Source: Gambelia wislizenii
Lineage: Eukaryota > Chordata > Lepidosauria > Squamata > Crotaphytidae
Assembly (NCBI GenBank): GCA_030847615.1
Contig: JAUMIR010000004.1
Coordinates: 226,466,501-226,530,500 of the forward strand
DNA: 64,000 nt
Direction of reading: 5' to 3'
Positions 11,079 through 21,768 of this stretch are shown here, piece after piece (position 1 is the first letter of the stretch; every line of letters starts with the position of its first letter). Made by a program: the position numbers and the translations under genes. The notes beneath the pieces are model-generated. The model was given only the letters and a program-made list of their open reading frames with translations, ran no database searches and had not been told where the DNA came from.

Positions 11079-11509
11079 CAGTAGGACCCCCGTATCAGTG
11101 GGGGATTGGTTCCAGCCCCCCTGCAAATAATGAAATCTGGATAATAGCAAACACATCTGTTGCCATTCCCACCACAGGAACAATCCTAGGGGTGATCCCC
11201 AGGGAGAAGAGAGGCAGATCTACTCCTCCCTTCACCCCCTCATCACCATTCTCGCCATGGGAGAAATCCTGGGGGGAGATCCTGGGGGTGAAGGGAGAAC
11301 AGAGGCAGATCTACTTCTCCCCTCCCTTCGCCCCTACGTCACCATTCTTGCCACGGGAGCGATTCTGGGGGGGGGGTGATCCTGGTGGTGAAGGGAGGCA
11401 GATCTACTACTCCTCCCCTCCCTTCCCTATCCACCCCCCCCCTTGCTGTCATCATCTACGGATAATTGAATCAGCGGATTGTGAATCAATGGATGTGGGG
11501 GTGCTACTG
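11079..11509. mobile_element. Tigger-type MITE with GC-rich core
   Basis: TA-flanked, 431 bp. The left end is cagtaggacccccgtatc; the right end is gtgggggtgctactg, its inverted partner. The core has about three degenerate repeats of an aggcagatctact / cccttcaccccc / ccatgggag module. It is the same family as the larger copy at 26949. The 118-codon frame across it is repeat-derived and not a gene. Confidence 0.8.
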
Positions 11510-12119
11510 TATATTAAATCCTTAAAATTCATAGTTGACCTAGTCTAGTCTTTGCACTGACTTTAGTAATATGATTAGATATGGCATATAATGTCTGGGG
11601 TTTTTTGTATGACATACATATTATAGTACATGCTTGTGTGATGATTTTACATGAGCCGCTTTTAGCACTCTCTTGAGAAAGTAAGAAAAAATTAATGAAT
11701 GAGTCTTAATATATGATTCATGGACCCCTTGGGAATTTCCATGTAAGGACTTCAGGGGGCCTTTGAAGTGAGTGCAAAATACTATGTTTTCTTCAATTTC
11801 TTTCCTATTCCTTTGGATATTGTATTTAAGCATATTAGTCTGGGAAGTGGGATCAGACTAGTCTGGGAAGTTTGACTTCACATAGCTATGGTCTGTTCTG
11901 CTGTTTGTATTCACCCTAAGATGCAATTTTTGTCACTTTTTTTTTGCTTCCCTTTGGTTCAGAATTAATGGTGGAATAAACTGAAAACATACTGTATTTG
12001 GGAGGTGAACAAATATGTTTCAGCTACTGTATATCAGTTGATTTCATGCTGATGCCTGCACAGATTATTTCATTTATAGCAGTTTTTACAACCAATAGGA
12101 ATATGCATATGTTAACCTA
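11510..12119. other. Intron, nothing recognised
   Basis: AT-rich with no exon or repeat boundary that I can support. Confidence 0.45.
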
Positions 12120-13254
12120 AACAGGTCTAACTCAGTTCATGAAGTAGATGTGTTCTACGACTTTAGTTCACTAGCAAAAATAATTGGTACCAGAGGCAGG
12201 AATAAAATGGAAAGAATGGGATTCGTTTCCTACACCACAAAAAATAAGAGCAGTTGAATATGTTTCAGGAAACCTTTTGTTCAGAGCTAACAATACACAC
12301 ATGTGAAATGAAACAACCAGGTCAGGTAAGCCTTGTAGAAGTACTCTATATACTTCTGTATACATTGACCATATGTATAAGTTGTGGGAAGGTTTTGGGG
12401 CCAACATTACAGATTTTTATATGACCTATGGATAAAGTGAGGGTGCCAATGCGGCTGGTGGTGGTGCAAGGAGGCAAGGCACTACTGAGGGAAGAATAAG
12501 GCTGGGGAGCCATCATGGGGCTGTTCAACCTTACCTGGGATCCGGTGTTAGAGGCACTCCCTGCTGACATTCAGCAGCTCAACCAGCTGAGCGTCAAGGT
12601 GCCAACACCACCTGACTCTCTTTGCATAGACCCTCTCTGCTGCAGCACTGCTTCTGGACTTTTTGTATGCCTGGATGAGGAAATGATGGTGGCAGCAGCT
12701 CTTTGGTGTTTTCCCTCAAAGGAGTGTGGTGTGCAGCGCAGCCCTGATACTGCACCTGGGCTTCCTCATGAAGAAGCCCCTCCAACTCTCTGAGTGGTGG
12801 CTGTACCTCCATGTTTACTTTTTTTTGTCTTTCTCTTGCCTTTCTACTTAGAGAAAGGGGTGGTACCTTTTTCAATAAGAGTTAAGGTACAGTACTTATA
12901 TTTATGCACGGAGAAGTTGACCCAGGTTTTTTGGGTCAATTTTTTTAACTAAAAATTCTCAACTTATACATGAATATATATGGTGAACAAAAATATTTTG
13001 AATCTTCTAGAGACCATTTGAAAGCTTTTCCCAGAAAGCAAGGATGGCTGCCTTGCCTCCCCCTCCCCTTTTTATCATGTAGGATTTTACTATAGAAATC
13101 TAAATGAGCCTTTTGCTCTATGAAGTAAGTATGTATGTTTTGTAAGCAACCTAAAGAAGTCAGTCTCCTGTCTGGTCAGAAGGCACATGTCCCAAAAGCT
13201 TCCATAAAAATAAGCTTCGTTATCAGAAGCTTCATTAACTGAGGTAGGTCTGTG
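12120..13254. mobile_element. Non-autonomous Tc1/mariner-like element
   Basis: About 1.13 kb with imperfect inverted ends: left acaggtctaactcagttcat, right ttcattaactgaggtaggtc, both next to TA. The sub-terminal block ggaaagaatgggattcg recurs in the fragments at 39445 and, inverted, at 46688. The middle (12480-12790) is not repeated elsewhere in the window and has open frames on both strands without a recognisable domain. The right end is only about 190 bp upstream of the 23-nt dysbindin exon. Confidence 0.6.
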
Positions 13255-13443
13255 TATCAATTATGGGTTGGCTTACAAACTTATGGATGTTCTGCAAACC
13301 CTAATTATGCAAAGAGACTTTTTCTACAGCACATTTGTATACTTACAAAAATATTGCAGTAACTTTTGTCCTTTATCTGTTAGCTTTAAAATGTTTTGTG
13401 CAGCTATGTCTTTGACTGTTGATGTTTTTTGTTTTTTTTACAG

Positions 13444-13466
13444 GAAAGAACTTGAAATCTTCAAAG
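13444..13466 (+). CDS. DTNBP1: DTNBP1 (dysbindin) 23-nt microexon
   Basis: A long pyrimidine tract (ttttttgttttttttacag) precedes it, and the donor gtaattt follows. The single first base completes the arginine codon left open at 2379; seven codons read KELEIFK, and one base is left for the next exon. In other vertebrates the dysbindin chain continues KELETFK directly after LENYKKNKR, so phase and sequence both fit. It lies in the coiled-coil segment used for BLOC-1 assembly. The next expected coding block (starting near AELD in mammals) was not found downstream in this window by eye. Confidence 0.82.
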
Positions 13467-14427
13467 GTAATTTAATTTTGTTCCGTTTTGGACCTAATAT
13501 TAAATAAACAATCTACCATTTTTTACTGTTACTTTTATTTTCTTTCAACATTGAACTGGTTTCCTTGTGCAGATTAATTTTTCATATCAGTTTTAGCTGT
13601 CATGTTGTAAACAAGAGCCTCATTCTATCTTTCTTGCTATACATCCTTCAGTATTAGTGCACAGGCTGAGTCGCTGTTTCTGGTAATAATAACGCTGATA
13701 AACAGTTTGTATGGAGGCTGTGTTTGCTGATCAATAGAGGGAAATTTAGATAGGGATTTGAGACATGCACACATACTTTCCATTCCTAGATTTGTCTGAT
13801 GATGTCCTGAATGTTTTTATGTGCATACCAAAGGGCAGAGGAGGCTACTGGGCTCTATTGTGTCCCATGGTAAGTCTCTTGTACATGGCTATTATGACTT
13901 GGGTGAATTAGATAAAGTCCATGGTGAGACAGGGTTTATGCTGTTGTTACATATGCCTGTGAGACATAAAATGTTGAGAAAAAATCTATATGTAGCCAAA
14001 TGTTAACCTGAATATGTCATTTAAAAATATTTTTTTAAGGATTTTTTCCAAGTGTAATTTCGTTTAGCTGAGTGGGTGATATTACTCTTGCATAACACAG
14101 TGAATTTAATTCCAGGAAATTATAGGTGACATGTTATATAAAACATCACTTTGTTTTAGCATAGTATTTGAAAATGTCTTCATACTGTGACAGTTCTAAA
14201 TACAGACCATATTACTAGAAAGCCATAGGGCAGGTAAATCTGATTCTGTGCTGTTGAATGAGGATAAATATTTGTTTTAGAGACTGCTGTAATTATAGTT
14301 CTTGTGAAAGTATAGGCCTTCTAGGTTTGAGTTTTGAAAATAAGGAAAATAAAAATAAATGTATCATAGCTATTGAATACACTCACTGGTTACCTACACT
14401 TAAGATGGACAGAAAATAGACTACTTT
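13467..14427. other. Intron downstream of microexon
   Basis: Follows the weak donor gtaattt. No further dysbindin exon was recognised here or in the rest of the window. Confidence 0.5.
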
Positions 14428-15053
14428 GGGGTTGTCTAGATGATGAAAATGCTCCTCATCGAATTCAAGAAGAATACCTTTTGTCCAATCAGATTCCCAA
14501 TATGATTCACCATATTCGGAAGGAAGGAGGCCAAAAACTGCAGGAGGAAAGTCTTTGTGACTTTTCCCAAGGTTTAAAAAAATATGCAGAAATACTAATT
14601 ACCACTTGTTTGGACAACTGATTCGCAGCGCAGCACATTCCCAGATAAGAGCAGAATGGAAAGCTGATTGGTCGGATGTGTGGGGGCGGGCCTGCCTGCA
14701 ATGAAGTGGCCAAAAGTGCCATTTTGGAGTTTCGCGTTGCTGATTGTGCACTTTTTCGATGTATTGAGGTGACCGAACAGCTTTTTCAAGCAGAAGGTCA
14801 CACTTGTGCGCTTTAGATTTACAGTTTTAAAAAAATACTATGCAGCAGTGACAATTTGTGGAGAATAATAATGCAAGTAATTCACTCCCAGCCACCATCT
14901 TGATTCACAGGCATGGCTGTGTGTGAACTTCAAACATGGATAGCTTCATATACCAGTCATTTTGCCAAAGAACTGTGGAGACAAATGAATGCTGCTGCGC
15001 ATTTGTGTTAATGCACAGCAATCCACGTTGTATCTTCTCGTCTAGACAAGCCC
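14428..15053. mobile_element. MITE with gttgtctaga-type ends
   Basis: Left end ggggttgtctagatgatg; right end, read on the other strand, gggcttgtctagacgag. These give inverted repeats of about 13 bp around 626 bp. The superfamily is uncertain: the flanking t/tt/ttt bases would allow a 3-bp target of the Harbinger kind. The 82-codon frame starting at 14373 runs into it and shows no domain. Confidence 0.5.
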
Positions 15054-15937
15054 TTTGACTTCTCAGATTCATGTAATAATGTTATCTCTTCTGTGTTAGA
15101 CAATTATTGTAGTTCTTAAACTAATTTTGACATCCATAAAATGTCAGTGACTTTCCTAATTTCTTTAGTCAACAGGAAACCTTTTTTTCAGGTACAAGGG
15201 AGATTCGTTTTAGAATGTTAAGACCAGTTTCTATAACATAAATAGTAGAACAGACAGTGTTGAAAATAAGGTATCTTTTTCTTCTCTCCAGTCTTTCAAA
15301 TACTATTGAAAAAATAGGTTTCTGCTAATCTAATCACTTGTCAGTGTTGCCATTGTTCAAAAACTTCTGTCCATAACATGGTTTTTCATAATTTTTACAT
15401 GGCTTGCTAATAGATTTACCATCATACCATAGGACACATCTGCAGACACAGAGATTGCCTATGATTTGAAGGTAGTTTGTAGTGAGGATTCTTGTAAAAG
15501 TAATGGTTGTCCATAAGGATCTGTGCTTTAGATTTATGTCAGTGCTGTTAAGTGTGATTTTTAGTGTGAAATCTAAAGTGAGAGATGCAGGCTTTAGTTA
15601 AATGAGTGAGTATTGTTAAAACTGCTATTAAATTTCCTTCTTTCAAATAGTATTAGCAGATACATTAATACAGAAAGTTAAGTTTTTCTATGCAGGCTAT
15701 ATTTGTACTTAGTAATTGGGAAGAATCCTCTGTATGTATATGTATGTGTGTGTGTGTGTATTAAATTCTTGGGTATCTTTCCTTTCCTAGTGTGCTGGTT
15801 AGCCACTTTAGCCAATCACCACCCACATGCAAATTCCCTCTCCACCTCACAATCCACTCCTGCCACTCAATCTGCATCTACACCTCCAGACTCACAAAGG
15901 CTCCTCCCTCCTCTCATACCCTCAGCCACTCACCACC
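15054..15937. other. Intron with (TG)n run
   Basis: A short tgtg microsatellite sits at about 15735-15760. Nothing else is recognised. Confidence 0.45.
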
Positions 15938-16060
15938 CACATGTAAAACAATGCAATATTTTTTCCTAAAATAATGTGTAGCTGAATTGTGTGAAAAACC
16001 ACATGTAAAAATGCTGAAATATTTTCCCCAAAATAATAGTGTATAGCTGAACTGTGTGAA
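15938..16060. repeat. Two-copy tandem duplication, about 62 bp
   Basis: cacatgtaaaa, then aatattt and gtgtagctgaattgtgtgaa, is repeated from about 16000 as cacatgtaaaa, then aatattt and gtatagctgaactgtgtgaa. The copies have diverged by several substitutions and small indels. Confidence 0.75.
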
Positions 16061-16111
16061 CCTTTCAAATCTACTATAACGGCATATGTTACACTGTGTA
16101 TAACTAGTAGG

Positions 16112-16336
16112 GTCCCTAAAGGGACCAGATCCTCTCTGACCGTGGAAGCTAAGCACAGTCAGCTCTGGTTAGTACTTGGATGGGAGACCATCAATTAATA
16201 CCAGGTATTGTAGGCTATATTTCAGAGGAAGGATCTGGCAAAAACACCACTGAGTATTCCTTGTCTAAGAAAACCCTATGAAATTAATGGGGTCACCATA
16301 AGTTGACAGGTGACTTGAAGGCACATACACACATAA
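16112..16336 (+). mobile_element. 5S-rRNA-derived SINE with BovB-like tail
   Basis: The head matches the 3' two-thirds of 5S rRNA, including the internal promoter: ggaagctaagcac (A box region) and ggttagtacttggatgggagacc (C box region, about 16169-16192), ending near the position of the 5S terminus (attgtaggct). The tail (ttcagaggaaggatctggca, then ggggtcaccataagttgaca and gacttgaaggcacat) is shared with Sauria-type SINEs and the BovB 3' end, so retroposition by BovB is inferred. Diverged, and therefore a SINE copy rather than a 5S gene. Confidence 0.85.
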
Positions 16337-17309
16337 TTGGGAAGAGCCAAATGTTTTCTCACATTTTTCTAGACAAACTATCCTAATTTACTTATCATTA
16401 TGGCATGGTCAGCCTTGCAAAACTGGTCTCACATTGTTACTCTTTTATAGTATCAGGAATGTGAACAATTACTGTTTTTTATACCATTCATACCAGCATC
16501 TACTTGCAATTGGTCACAGTCTTAGGGTAGCAGCTATATTAGAGGAAAAAACCACAAATTTAAATCTGAAGAAGCACATTTATTCCTCTAGGCCAGGATT
16601 GTCCAATTCATGGCACTCATGAGGCTGTTTGCTTCATTACCAGAAATAATAAATTACCAGAAATAATAGCAATAGCTGTTTCTGCAACAGACTGAAATAA
16701 TAATAATGCAAACCTCCTCCTTGTTCCTTTGTTGTGCATGCTCCACCCCTCCATTCTCATTGGGCAGTAGAAGCAACAGGCAGGCATTTAGACTGGAAGG
16801 CAAGGACAGGAGGAAATGGTGGGATTGATTTGTGTTGTGACATTTTGATGGTCAAGTGTGAAGAGGAAGTTAGGTCAATTTGTACAGCACCTATCCAGGG
16901 CTTTCTGGGCAAGGGCAACAGCTGGAAAACCACCAGGGCTTAGATGGCTTATGGGAAGGAGTAAGGCTTATGGGAATTGGCTTATGGGAAGGAATAAGGA
17001 GGCATAACTATATGGATCTTTGAATACCTCTGGGTTCTCTGCTAGTCTCAGGCTCTTACCTTTTTTTGAATGGAATCTCAGTAACTTTAGGTAGAGACAG
17101 GAGAATTTAAACTAATCCTTTTGAATTTGCATGGATAGTGCTGTGATTCTGACTATGCCATAAAGATGAAATGGAGATTCTTAGTGCAAAAATGCACATG
17201 GGAGAATTTTTGTCTCAGCACTAATGATTGTATACAAATGTAATCTGCTTGGGAAAAATTACCCTCCTATTCAAACATCTCTACTTATTTTAACCTGTTT
17301 TACAAGAAA
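16337..17309. other. Intron, nothing recognised
   Basis: Contains a small local duplication of taccagaaataata near 16640-16670. No gene is supported. Confidence 0.4.
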
Positions 17310-17851
17310 CACTGCACAAGACCTCACTTAGAATACTGTGTCCAGTTCTGGGCACCACAATTCAGAAAGGATATTGACAAATTGGAGCGTGTCCAGAGAA
17401 GGGCAACTAAAATGGTGAAAGGTCTGGAAACAATGCCTTATGAGGAGAGACTTAGGGAGCTGGGTATGTTTAGCCTGGAAAAAAGACGGTTTAGAGGCGA
17501 TATGATAGCCCTGTTTAAGTATTTGAAGGGATGTCACGCTGAGGATGGAGCAGGCTTGTTTTCTGCTGCTCCAGAGACTGGAATACGGAGCAATGGGTGC
17601 AAGCTCCAGGAACAGAGATTCCACCTCAACATGAGGAGGAACTTTTTGACAGTAAGAGCTGTTCGGCAGTGGAACACACTCCCTCGGAGCGTGGTGGGGT
17701 CTCCTTCCTTGGAGGTCTTTAAACAGAGGCTGGATGGCCATCTGTCGGGGATGCTTTGATTGTGATTTCCTGCGTGGCAGGGGGGTTGGACTGGATGGCC
17801 CTCGTGGTCTCTTCCAACTCTGCAATTCTATGATTCTATGATTCTATGATT
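17310..17851 (+). mobile_element. CR1 LINE 3' end, best-preserved copy
   Basis: The open frame over 17382-17759 begins [15 protein letters not shown] and contains [21 protein letters not shown] and [13 protein letters not shown], the conserved C-terminal segment of the CR1 reverse-transcriptase ORF. It is followed by a short 3' UTR and three attctatgat units (17825-17851), the diagnostic CR1 terminal repeat. The copy is 5'-truncated well after the RT catalytic core and is not functional. The reading frame has no stop over 126 codons, so it is relatively young. Confidence 0.93.
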
Positions 17852-17873
17852 ACATAATAGTGTTTTGTCAATA

Positions 17874-18359
17874 CAGGTGACACTTGAGACCAGAAATGTT
17901 TTGGATTTTTTCAGATTTTGGAATACAAGTAGTATAGTATGTACTGTATTTGTGAGGCTGGAGAGGCACTGAGGATCTGTGAAATGGGGGGAATCCAAAC
18001 ATAGTGCTTGGTGCATATCCATGCCTCCTGCCATTTCACAGATCCTTGTGTTTCTCTCCAGCTTTGATTTCTCTCCAGCCTCATGTCTCTTTCCAGCCTG
18101 GCTTCTCTGTGCAGAAGATCTCCAGGGAGCCTGCCAGCTGCCTGCTTTTGCCTTGTGAACAAATGAACAGGAGTGCCATAGCTGCTATTCTGAAGGCAGA
18201 AGAGAGGGGCTGGTAGGCTTCCCAGAGGAGGGGAGCTCAAAGAAGGTGTGTCTAGCGGCTGGGGCTTACTGCCACCTCTGCTGCTACCCTATACCATTTT
18301 ATAAATAGGTTATTAAAAGTTTCAGATTTTAGATTTTTGGATTAGGGATGCTCAGCCTG
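17874..18359. mobile_element. MER44/Tigger7-type MITE, copy 2
   Basis: TA-flanked; left caggtgacacttgagacc with ggattttttcagattttgg, right gattagggatgctcagcctg. About 80% alike to copy 1 at 10135 by eye, and it carries the same internal inverted repeat (ggatctgtgaaatgg against gccatttcacagatcc). It lies 22 bp after the CR1 3' end. Confidence 0.82.
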
Positions 18360-18917
18360 TACTTTCATATTTAATTATTCAGTTATTGTTGGTCCAATTA
18401 CCTAAGCTCTAAATATCACAGCATATCTTCGAGATACACTATACATACTGTCTATATAAGCTATCATTTGTATAAGCTCCTTTTTGCATCATAAAGCTGG
18501 ATATTGATTGACTGTATCTTGTCAGTAGAAAACAAGATAGTATTTGTATGGCTCTAAAATGATGTAATAGAACATCCATGGCTATTTTGTTCAGAAGTAT
18601 TTGTCTCTGGTTAGTTTTGGGATTTTTTTGACGGGGATTACTGCTCTGTTTGTCATTTGTATTGTCAGAAATTAGGATGCACAGGCAAGCAGTGTAGCCT
18701 GGTTGGTGTCATCAGAACCATAGTAGGGAAACCCTATGTGTGCCACTTGAAACTCCATGAAGGAGAAGAGGAATACAAAATTATAACAAAAATAAATTTC
18801 TAAAATGCCTAGATTCTTTAATTATATTAATTAATAGGAATGACAATAGATTCCTAGTTAATCTTGCTTAGAGGACAACACCATTTTGCTTGGCGTTCTG
18901 GAAAACTGACGGGGAGA
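18360..18917. other. Intron, nothing recognised
   Basis: No exon or repeat boundary seen. Confidence 0.4.
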
Positions 18918-19173
18918 ATCATAGAATTGAATCATAGAATTGCAGAGTTGGAAGAGACCACGAGGGCCATCCAGTCCAACCCCCCTGCCACGCAGGAAAT
19001 CTTGATCAAAGCATCCCCAACAGATGGCCATCCAGCCTCCGTTTAAAGACCTCCAAGGAAGGAGACCCCACCACGCTCCGAGGGAGTGTGTTCCACTGCC
19101 GAACAGCTCTTACTGTCAAAAAGTTCCTCCTCATGTTGAGGTGGAATCTCTGTTCCTGGAGCTTGCACCCATT
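18918..19173 (-). mobile_element. CR1 LINE 3' fragment
   Basis: Antisense copy starting aatcatagaattg, then gcagagttggaagagacc. It matches the copy at 17310 closely (gatggccatccagcctccg, ggaatctctgttcctggagc) and stops at acccattg. The copy at 54487 stops at the same CR1 position. Confidence 0.9.
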
Positions 19174-19313
19174 GTATTGACAGCTAACTATGTGTGGAGC
19201 TGTAGTAAGCTATTGATAAAATAACCTTCAAGTACTGATGTTTTTGTTAGATTGACAGGGTTACATGCCCCTACATCCTCTCCCTGCTAACAGATCAGCA
19301 GTAATTCATAAAT

Positions 19314-20054
19314 TGGCAATAATTGACCCTTCATGTAGGTCCATGGTAGACCAAGCAATCCACAGAAGGGTTCAAGTAAAGGTCATCCAGAGACCTAACT
19401 TAAGTTGTCTCAGAAATTCCCCCCAAACAGACATGTGCAGGACCGATTAAGCAAAGCCCCCTCAGACAGCCCTAAGGGAAGAATGTGCTAATCTCTCCTG
19501 GGTGCACCTGGCAGTGAGTCATACTCCAAAACAAACAAGTGACTGGAACACCCATTCTCCTGCAAAGGTCTTCCTTCACACCTCTGCCTACCCATGATGT
19601 GAAGGTTGCCTCAGACCTGTCAGTCTTAATGTCCCAACCATTAACATCAATTAACAAAGCTGGAGCTTCCATTGTTTAACTCTGGGAAACTCACTCAAAC
19701 ATTGTTCTCCACTCAAAACACCCCTTAAAGGTACGATATTGGGTATAAATATTTACCTCAAACCGTAGCCATGTGCGCACAGCTCCATATATCTTGTCAC
19801 TGCCTATCTGCTGTGTGACCCTCAGAATCAAGCCTGAGTATTTCTGCGCTGCATAAACCTCTGCTCTCTGGAAGGATAAAGTATAGCCCATACCTGAAAT
19901 CTGTTCCTCTATCACAATATTTCTTCCTAATTATTTGCTAGCCTTTTGTGATTGCTTGAAGCATGCATGCAAGTATAAGTGGACTTGTGATTATTTTCCA
20001 GTATAAAACATTTTTATTTTACTTGGAGTCTTGTCAGTTAGTATGGTATGCACA
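19314..20054 (+). mobile_element. LTR, copy 1 of a family present twice
   Basis: About 741 bp, collinear with 44933-45672. Shared blocks in the same order: caataattgacccttcatg; gtgctaat...ctcctgggtgcacctggcagtgagtca; acaaacaagtgac; ggtataaat (TATA-like, about 19741); gcctgagtatttctgcgct; ttttgtgattg; gattattttccagtataaaa; tcagttagta. The order of the TATA-like box before an A/T-rich end suits an LTR read on the + strand. Boundaries are estimates from where similarity stops. No coding region lies next to it. Confidence 0.6.
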
Positions 20055-20285
20055 GGTGTAAAGATCCCACCAGTTACTCGATCTTTTGCAGCCATATTTT
20101 GAGTTAATTAAAATTCCCCAGTTTAATATCATAATTTGAGTGTCACGAGTAGGTCCCATAGACCCCACACAATTCAGGTAACAACACACATACTTTTCTT
20201 AAAGGGAGAATTTGCAGAATGGGTATTAAGACTCATGCAAAGGTGTAGAAAAATTGCTTGCAGTTTAGTCCAAATGAAATACCCA

Positions 20286-20565
20286 AGTACCCTGGTGGCG
20301 CAGTGGTTAAATGCCAGTACTGCAAGCCACCACGTTGCAAGTTCGATTCCAGCGGGCTCCAAGGTTCACTCAGCCTTCCATCCTTTCGTAGGTCGGTAAA
20401 ATGAGGACCCAGCTTGTGGGGGCAATTAGCTAACACACATTGGAAACTGTTTAGTGCAGTGTAGATGTGTAAATAGCTATTGCTTAAAACAATTTGTAAG
20501 CTGCTCTGATAGCCTTGTGGCTGAAGAGCGGGGTATAACTAACTAACTAAAACTAACTAAAGTTA
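20286..20565 (+). mobile_element. tRNA-derived SINE with LINE-like tail
   Basis: tRNA-like head with box A (ggtggcgcagtggtt) and box B (gttcgattcc), then ggtcggtaaaatgaggacc, a body of about 150 bp, gcggggtataa, and an aactaact-type terminal repeat. The same tail occurs alone at 59147. RNA polymerase III transcription is expected from the boxes; partner LINE uncertain (L2-like suggested by the ending). Confidence 0.82.
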
Positions 20566-21012
20566 AAAAGAAAAAATTGTGCCCTGCCTCTTTATATGCA
20601 AATCTACTATAGGGAGTCTAGGGGGAAGGAGTTGAAATCTAGTCTTCTCCCAGACATTCATGTATTCCATGTGCAGACAAAGAATTCCAGGAGTATCTCC
20701 AAATTTAGTGATAAGGCTAGAAGGTGGTAAACAAACTAATTATCAATGCAAAGTGGTGTATGAAAGAGATCTTGATCATAATTGAAGCTCACGAAAACAT
20801 GAAAGTGCTCTAGTTAGTGAAGAAAGAAAATCCAAAGTTAGGGATGTTTACCTATTGAATATTTCTAGTTGAATGAATCCGGCTTAAAATGAGTCAGTTG
20901 ATTAAATTTAAATATTCTTAAAAATTGCCAAAAGACTAACATAGCTACCTTTTCAAGATACTGAAGGTAGGGTAGGTGTGAGAACTTGGTACAATAAAAT
21001 GTTCTAGTCACT
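20566..21012. other. Intron and Penelope target site
   Basis: No gene seen. The last 11 bases of note, ttctagtcact (21002-21012), are the left target duplication of the following element. Confidence 0.55.
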
Positions 21013-21757
21013 AGGTTTTTCGTGGGTTTTTTCCAGGCTGCGAGGCAGTGTTCTGGAAGAGTTTATTCCTGACGTTTCACCTGGCATCTTCAGAGAATGG
21101 TGGTGTAGGGGGTGAGTGGCATTTATATACTGTGAATCCCTGATGGAGAGAATATGTACATTTGTGTATTTGAATGGCTAATTCCTAGGGTGGGAAGGAT
21201 ATGCAAGGAGGATTAGTGTCTGTTTGGCTAATGGTCCGTTGTCTGCTGGGAATCCCCCTGTCCCTGGGTGGAGTTCATTTGCATGTGTTGAGTTTTGATT
21301 TTGGTGTTTTCCAGGACTGGTAGCCAAATTTTGTTTACTTTTAGGGTTTCTTTCCTGTTGAAGTTGTCCAGGTGTTTGTGGATTTCAATAGTTTCCCTGT
21401 GCCCATTCTGACATGACCAAACACCAAAATTAAAACTCAGCATCTTCAAATGAAGTCCACCAGGGACAGGCGAATTCCCAGCAGACAATGGACTGTTAGT
21501 TAAATAGACACTAATCCTCCTTGCATATCTTCCCCCAAGAACTAACCATCCAAATACACAAAAGGTACGTACCTTCTCCAACAGGGACTCACAGTGTATA
21601 AATCCCACCCACCTCCTACAGTACCATTCTCTGAAGATGCAAGCCATAGATGCAGGCAAAACATCAGGAATAAACTCTTCCAGAACACGGCCTCACGGCC
21701 GAGAAAAAAACCACAAAAAAGCTGTGGATGCTGGCTGTGAAAGCCTTTGACTTCACA
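21013..21757. mobile_element. Palindromic Penelope-like copy A
   Basis: A 745-bp element between perfect 11-bp duplications (ttctagtcact, 21002-21012 and 21758-21768). The two halves are inverted copies of one sequence. The right half reads cattctctgaagatgc, ggaataaactcttccagaac, tgaaagcctttgacttcaca; the left half is its reverse. These blocks are the long-terminal segment of Penelope-like retroelements, which carry hammerhead ribozymes. There is no reverse transcriptase or GIY-YIG domain, so this is a head-to-head truncated copy. The 143-codon minus frame across it has no domain and follows from the palindrome. Confidence 0.82.
21071..21093 (-). ncRNA. Hammerhead ribozyme core in Penelope copy A
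   Basis: On the minus strand: CTGAAGA, a shortened stem-II segment (tgccaggt), then GAAACGTC. All conserved core positions (CUGANGA, GAAA, and UC cleavage site after self-complementary ACGU) are present. Compared with the other arms the stem-II loop lacks about 12 nt, which may cripple folding. The opposite arm (about 21633-21663) has AAAAC and ATC at the core, so it is mutated. Confidence 0.55.
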
Positions 21758-21768
21758 TTCTAGTCACT

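Noticed and set aside
12515..12875. Opposing 92- and 93-codon frames
   Set aside because: Inside a non-autonomous Tc1/mariner-like element and without any transposase motif.
14373..14621. 82-codon frame with acidic, gene-like composition
   Set aside because: It runs across the inverted end of a MITE and has no splice sites or domain.
16121..16222. A 5S rRNA gene
   Set aside because: Only the 3' part of 5S is present, it is diverged, and it is fused to a BovB-like SINE tail.
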